Source: Rhodoferax lacus
GTDB lineage: Bacteria; Pseudomonadota; Gammaproteobacteria; Burkholderiales; Burkholderiaceae_C
NCBI RefSeq assembly: GCF_003415675.1
Contig: NZ_QFZK01000002.1
Location: 1 to 64,000 of the forward strand
Length of the DNA: 64,000 nucleotides
Reading direction: 5' to 3'
The translations under genes were made by a program, and so were the position numbers. A model generated the notes under the pieces. The model made no database searches, was not told the DNA's origin, and saw nothing but the letters and a program-made list of their open reading frames with translations. This document shows positions 60,242-64,000 of the stretch, piece by piece. Positions within the stretch are counted from its first letter, which is position 1. Every line of letters starts with the position of its first letter.

Positions 60242-62395
60242 ATGATCCAGCCTGATCAGGACATCCGCCACCGGCTTATGGTTGCGCGCTTGCCGACCAT
60301 GCCTCAAATATTGCTCAAGTTGCTTGAGCTCTGCCAGGCTGACGGCGCCGGCATGGCGGAGATGGCAAAGCTCATTGCCAACGATCCGGGCATGACGATC
60401 AAGATCCTCAACGTAGCCAACAGTGCGGCCTACCAGCGCGGTGGCCAGAAGACGGGTCTGATGCAGGCGCTCAGCGCCATGGGCTCGGACATGATCAAGA
60501 CCCTGGTCATCAATGAATCGGTGCTGCAGGCCTTCAATGGTTTTTCAGGCTCCGCCAGCAATGATTTGCGCAGGTTCTGGAAGCATGCCCTCAGCACGGC
60601 GGTCATGGCGCGTGAAATTGCCCGGGCCATGGATTACGCCCAGCCGGAAGAAGCCTATCTGGCGGGGCTCTTGCACGATGTTGGGCGATTGGCCCTGCTG
60701 GCTGCAGCGCCTGCCGAATATGCGGTGAATTTTCAGGCCGATGACAGTGATGGCTTGTGCGCCATCGAAATGCGGACCTTGCAGATATCGCACGTGGAGG
60801 CAGGCGCCTGGGTGGTGGAGCGCTGGAATCTGGATTCCTTCATGGCAGACGCCATCCTCTACCACCACGAACTGGCACTGCGCGTGGAAGGCGCGCACCC
60901 GCTGATACGCATGGTGAACCTGGCGCACCAACTCGCAAACCACGACCCGGCACTGCCGATAGCGGCCGAAGCGGGTGCACTGTGCAAGCTCTCGGGGGAC
61001 AACCTGCTGGCCATCTCCCAGGGCGCTGCGGCGCAGGTTCTCAAGGCGGCAGGCTTTTTGGGCATTGATCTGGCGGGCGTGGATGATTTCGTGGCCCCGA
61101 CGGCCGTTGCGCCGCCGGCTCCGAAGGTGGACCCGGCGCAGCAACGGCTGGGCGACGAGATCCGCAACATGACCTTGCTCAGCGAATTGGGGCAGGCCTT
61201 TGCCAGGCAAAAGGACGAGGTGCAGTTGCTCAAGGTGGTGCGTCAGAACGCACAGCTCCTGTTCGGGCTGACGGACCCGACGGTTTTCCTGATGGACAGC
61301 AACGGGCCTGCGCTCAGGGGCGCCTCGGTGTCCGAGCAGCATCAGCGCTTGGCGGGCTTCGCTATCCCCTTGGCGGTTGGGGGTGTAATCGCCGAAGCGG
61401 CCATACAGCAGCGTGTGGATTTTCTGGGACGCCAGGCGGGTTTGCAAAGCCTGGCCGACGAGCAACTGCTGCGCATTTTCAATGCCGACTTTGTGTTGTG
61501 TGTGCCGATGGTGGTGGGCTCACAGTGTGTGGGCGTTCTGGTGGGTGGTGTGGCTGCCTGGCAGGTGGCGGACCTGCAGGGTCGGCAGAAGTTTCTGCAG
61601 TCGTTTGCCGCGCAGGCAGCAACAGCCTGGCAAGCACTGACACGCGACCGCGGTGACATGGATCCGCGCCTGGATGCGGTCCGGCAGGAACATCGCGAGA
61701 GCTCGCGCCGGGTGGTACACGAGGTGAACAACCCGCTGGCCATCATCAAGAATTACCTGGAAGTGCTGGATGACAAGCTGACCCGCCAGGAGCCTGTTGG
61801 CGGCGAAATCAGCGTCCTGCACGAGGAGATAGACCGCATCGGCAACATCATGGGTGAGTTTGTGGGTGTGGCACCCAAAGCCCAGCGGGGCACAACCGAC
61901 ATCAATGAGGCCGTGAACAAACTGGTGCAGTTGTTTCGCGACAGCAAATTCCTGCCGCCATCGGTGGAGATTGCGGTGCGCCTGCCGCCTCAGGCGTGCG
62001 AGATCGAAGGTTCGGCCGACACGCTCAAGCAGATCCTGGTCAACCTGGTGAAGAACTCCGTCGAGGTGTTGCCAAAGGGTGGCCGCATCGACATCGTCAA
62101 CAACGGGCAGGTGCAGCGCAATGGCCGCTTCTACTATGCGCTGTGCGTCAGTGACAACGGCCCCGGCATACCGTCCGAGCACCGCAGCAAGCTGTTTACC
62201 CCGGTGCAGAGCAGCAAGGCCGGTCCCAACCGGGGCATTGGCCTGAGCATTGTGCAGGGGCTGGTCAAAAAGCTGGGGGGCACGATTGCCTGCGTCAGCA
62301 CCAGCACCAAGGGCACCATGTTTGAAATATGCCTGCCTCTTCCTGCGGCGCAGGCACAGGCGGCCATTGCGCCCTCGGTTCAAGACTTCGTTTGA
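60242..62395 (+). CDS. HDOD-GAF sensor histidine kinase
   Basis: A 717-residue soluble protein. An N-terminal HDOD domain (ANDPGMTIKILNVANSAAYQ, AYLAGLLHDVGRLALLA) with the HD-type residues precedes a GAF-like region, then a kinase part with HisKA box VVHEVNNPLAIIKNYLEVL, N-box LVNLVKNSVEVLPKGG and G-boxes DNGPGIP and NRGIGLSIVQGL. No membrane segments. It lies 15 bases before a REC-PAS-GGDEF-EAL gene, its likely partner. Confidence 0.92.
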   Translation: MIQPDQDIRHRLMVARLPTMPQILLKLLELCQADGAGMAEMAKLIANDPGMTIKILNVANSAAYQRGGQKTGLMQALSAMGSDMIKTLVINESVLQAFNGFSGSASNDLRRFWKHALSTAVMAREIARAMDYAQPEEAYLAGLLHDVGRLALLAAAPAEYAVNFQADDSDGLCAIEMRTLQISHVEAGAWVVERWNLDSFMADAILYHHELALRVEGAHPLIRMVNLAHQLANHDPALPIAAEAGALCKLSGDNLLAISQGAAAQVLKAAGFLGIDLAGVDDFVAPTAVAPPAPKVDPAQQRLGDEIRNMTLLSELGQAFARQKDEVQLLKVVRQNAQLLFGLTDPTVFLMDSNGPALRGASVSEQHQRLAGFAIPLAVGGVIAEAAIQQRVDFLGRQAGLQSLADEQLLRIFNADFVLCVPMVVGSQCVGVLVGGVAAWQVADLQGRQKFLQSFAAQAATAWQALTRDRGDMDPRLDAVRQEHRESSRRVVHEVNNPLAIIKNYLEVLDDKLTRQEPVGGEISVLHEEIDRIGNIMGEFVGVAPKAQRGTTDINEAVNKLVQLFRDSKFLPPSVEIAVRLPPQACEIEGSADTLKQILVNLVKNSVEVLPKGGRIDIVNNGQVQRNGRFYYALCVSDNGPGIPSEHRSKLFTPVQSSKAGPNRGIGLSIVQGLVKKLGGTIACVSTSTKGTMFEICLPLPAAQAQAAIAPSVQDFV

Positions 62396-62410
62396 TGGGC
62401 CCGCGACACC

Positions 62411-64000
62411 ATGTTCAACCTTGAAACATCCACACTGCACACCGCACCGCGGGTCCTGTTGGTGGATGATGATTTGCGCATGCTCACCAGCCTGCGCGAT
62501 CTTCTCAAGGGACGCGGATACGACCTGGTGTGTGCACAGGGCGGCCGCGCTGCACTGGAGCTTCTGGACCAGGGCTCATTCGAACTGGTGATACTGGACC
62601 TGCATATGCCGGAAGTCAGCGGGCATGACGTCATGGACTTCATGAACATCCGCAACCTGGGCATGAATGTCATCGTCACCAGCGGCGCCAGCGAAATCGA
62701 CGCGGCCATTGGCGCCATCCGACGTGGAGCCTTTGGCTACCTGCGCAAACCGTATACCCGTGAAGAGCTTCTCAAGACCGTTGGCAATGCGCTGCGGCAA
62801 AGTGAGTTGCAGGCGGAAAACAAACGCATCGCCTTGCGCCTGGAGAGCTCCGAGAAGATGTACCGCTCTCTGGTGGACAGCTCGCCCGACATCATCTACA
62901 CGCTGGACCAGGAAGGCCGCTTCACCTTCGTCAATGACCGTGTTCAGCAACTCCTGGGCTTCACCCGCGACGAACTGATTGGCAAGCACTATTCGCTGCT
63001 GATTCATGACGCGGATATGGAGCGGGCCAACTATGTCTTCAACACGGGCCGAAAAGAATTCCGGCATTCCCGCAGCGTCGAGCTGCGCATGAACAGGAAG
63101 CGCGCCGAAGGCGATGCGCGTACCTTCAGCATCGAACTGGTCACGATCGATCTGGGAGTGGGTGAAAGCGCCGGTGCACAGGAAGCGGCAGCGCGCGGCC
63201 TGGTAGGAACCTATGGTGTGGCACGTGATATTACCGACCGCAAGCGGGCCGATGAACAGATTACCTACCAGGCCTATCACGACATCCTGACCGACCTGCC
63301 CAACCGTGCCCTGTTCCGCGACCGGCTTGGCTTGGCATTGTTGCAGGCCAAGCGCAACGAGAACTGCCTGGCAGTGATGTTCCTGGACCTGGACCGCTTC
63401 AAGGTGGTCAATGACACCTTTGGCCATGGGGTGGGCGACAGCCTGCTGCAACAGGTGTCGCTCAGGCTCAAGGCCTGCCTGCGCCGCTGCGACACGCTGT
63501 CGCGCATCGGTGGCGATGAATTCACGGCAGTCCTTCCCGAGCTCAATGACCGCCAGGATGCCGTGCTGATAGCCGAAAAGTTCGTCGAATGCCTGCGCCA
63601 GCCGTTTCAGCTTGCCGGGCAGGCGGTGCATGTTTCTGCAAGTATTGGCATTTCCCTCTATCCGCAGGACGGACGGGCACAGGAGGAGCTTGTGCGCCGC
63701 GCCGACATGGCGATGTACCACATGAAGTCCTCAGGCAAGAACGGCTATGCCTTCTTTGACCCGGCCCTGCTCGATACCTCCCTGCAGAAGATCACCCTGG
63801 AGCATGACCTGCATCTGGCACTGGAGCGCGGGGAGCTCGAGATGTTCTACCAGCCCCAGATCGATGTGGCCACCCACCGCATGGTGGGTGCCGAAGCCCT
63901 GATGCGCTGGAACCATCCCCAGCGCGGCTTCCTCGGGGCGGCCGAGTTTTTGCCCTTTGCCGAAGAGAGCGGGTTGATGATTCCCATCAGCGACTGGATG
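62411..64000 (+). CDS. REC-PAS-GGDEF-EAL response regulator (3' truncated by window)
   Basis: The frame is open from ATG 62411 to the right edge, 530 residues. A receiver domain (LLVDDDLRMLTSL, phospho-Asp in LVILDLHMPEVSG, LRKPYTREELL) is followed by PAS (YRSLVDSSPDIIYTLDQEG), GGDEF with an intact RIGGDEFTAVL signature, and the start of an EAL domain (FYQPQIDVATHRMVGAEALM). The intact GGDEF and EAL motifs predict a bifunctional c-di-GMP enzyme. It follows the HDOD kinase closely, so the two probably form a two-component pair. Confidence 0.93.
   Translation, partial: MFNLETSTLHTAPRVLLVDDDLRMLTSLRDLLKGRGYDLVCAQGGRAALELLDQGSFELVILDLHMPEVSGHDVMDFMNIRNLGMNVIVTSGASEIDAAIGAIRRGAFGYLRKPYTREELLKTVGNALRQSELQAENKRIALRLESSEKMYRSLVDSSPDIIYTLDQEGRFTFVNDRVQQLLGFTRDELIGKHYSLLIHDADMERANYVFNTGRKEFRHSRSVELRMNRKRAEGDARTFSIELVTIDLGVGESAGAQEAAARGLVGTYGVARDITDRKRADEQITYQAYHDILTDLPNRALFRDRLGLALLQAKRNENCLAVMFLDLDRFKVVNDTFGHGVGDSLLQQVSLRLKACLRRCDTLSRIGGDEFTAVLPELNDRQDAVLIAEKFVECLRQPFQLAGQAVHVSASIGISLYPQDGRAQEELVRRADMAMYHMKSSGKNGYAFFDPALLDTSLQKITLEHDLHLALERGELEMFYQPQIDVATHRMVGAEALMRWNHPQRGFLGAAEFLPFAEESGLMIPISDWM

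Overview
The window is high-GC chromosomal DNA of a betaproteobacterium, most likely a Comamonadaceae member (Rhodoferax/Polaromonas/Acidovorax type). This is inferred from the cytochrome oxidase operon with its DUF2970 gene and tiny 38-codon ORF, RpoH under a CIRCE-like element, DUF1841, and the many c-di-GMP and two-component genes. No 16S gene is present, so the placement is an inference.

Layout. 1-4314: end of a PAP2/vanadium-haloperoxidase-like gene, then an inositol-type sugar catabolic group (iolE-like isomerase/dehydratase, Gfo/Idh/MocA dehydrogenase) flanked by two RpiR regulators. 4348-14943: a signalling block with a stand-alone MASE4 membrane protein, a Cache-CHASE3 histidine kinase broken by one base in a C9 run, its NarL-type regulator, a REC-GAF-GGDEF-EAL-REC protein, a hybrid kinase and CheV. 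15064-22381: quaternary/methylated amine catabolism, with two divergent FAD-GcvT fusion dehydrogenases, an XRE-cupin regulator and a non-pyrrolysine MttB-family methyltransferase.

22756-36168 is an integrated mobile element in the 3' end of tRNA-Arg(CCT). It has a P4-type integrase, 23/24-bp att repeats, arm-type repeats at both ends, AlpA, a small winged-helix protein, a replication-like gene carrying four iteron-like repeats, and cargo. The cargo includes a membrane-anchored Mrr-type nuclease, a secreted AT-rich SHOCT protein, a tightly coupled operon encoding an HDAC-fold hydrolase, a DUF3293 protein and a SLOG/cpMoCo-like protein, and then a five-repeat DUF723-GIY-YIG protein coupled to a small membrane protein. 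No capsid, terminase or conjugation genes were seen, so it looks like a satellite or genomic island. The HDAC-DUF3293-SLOG operon is the best candidate here for an undescribed system.

36285-44494: housekeeping genes (SemiSWEET, CoxE/MoxR pair, GNAT, diheme cytochrome c, DUF1841, TauE, ParA-like, trmL, comF, BioC-like). 44674-53855: an aa3/caa3 cytochrome c oxidase operon with its assembly genes (coxB, ctaD, small ORF, ctaG, DUF2970, coxC, surf1, SCO-like, ctaA, ctaB, sco). 53935-64000: rpoH with CIRCE, yceH, a chemoreceptor, a proline racemase-family enzyme, a branched-chain amino acid binding protein, an HDOD-GAF histidine kinase and a REC-PAS-GGDEF-EAL protein that runs off the right edge.
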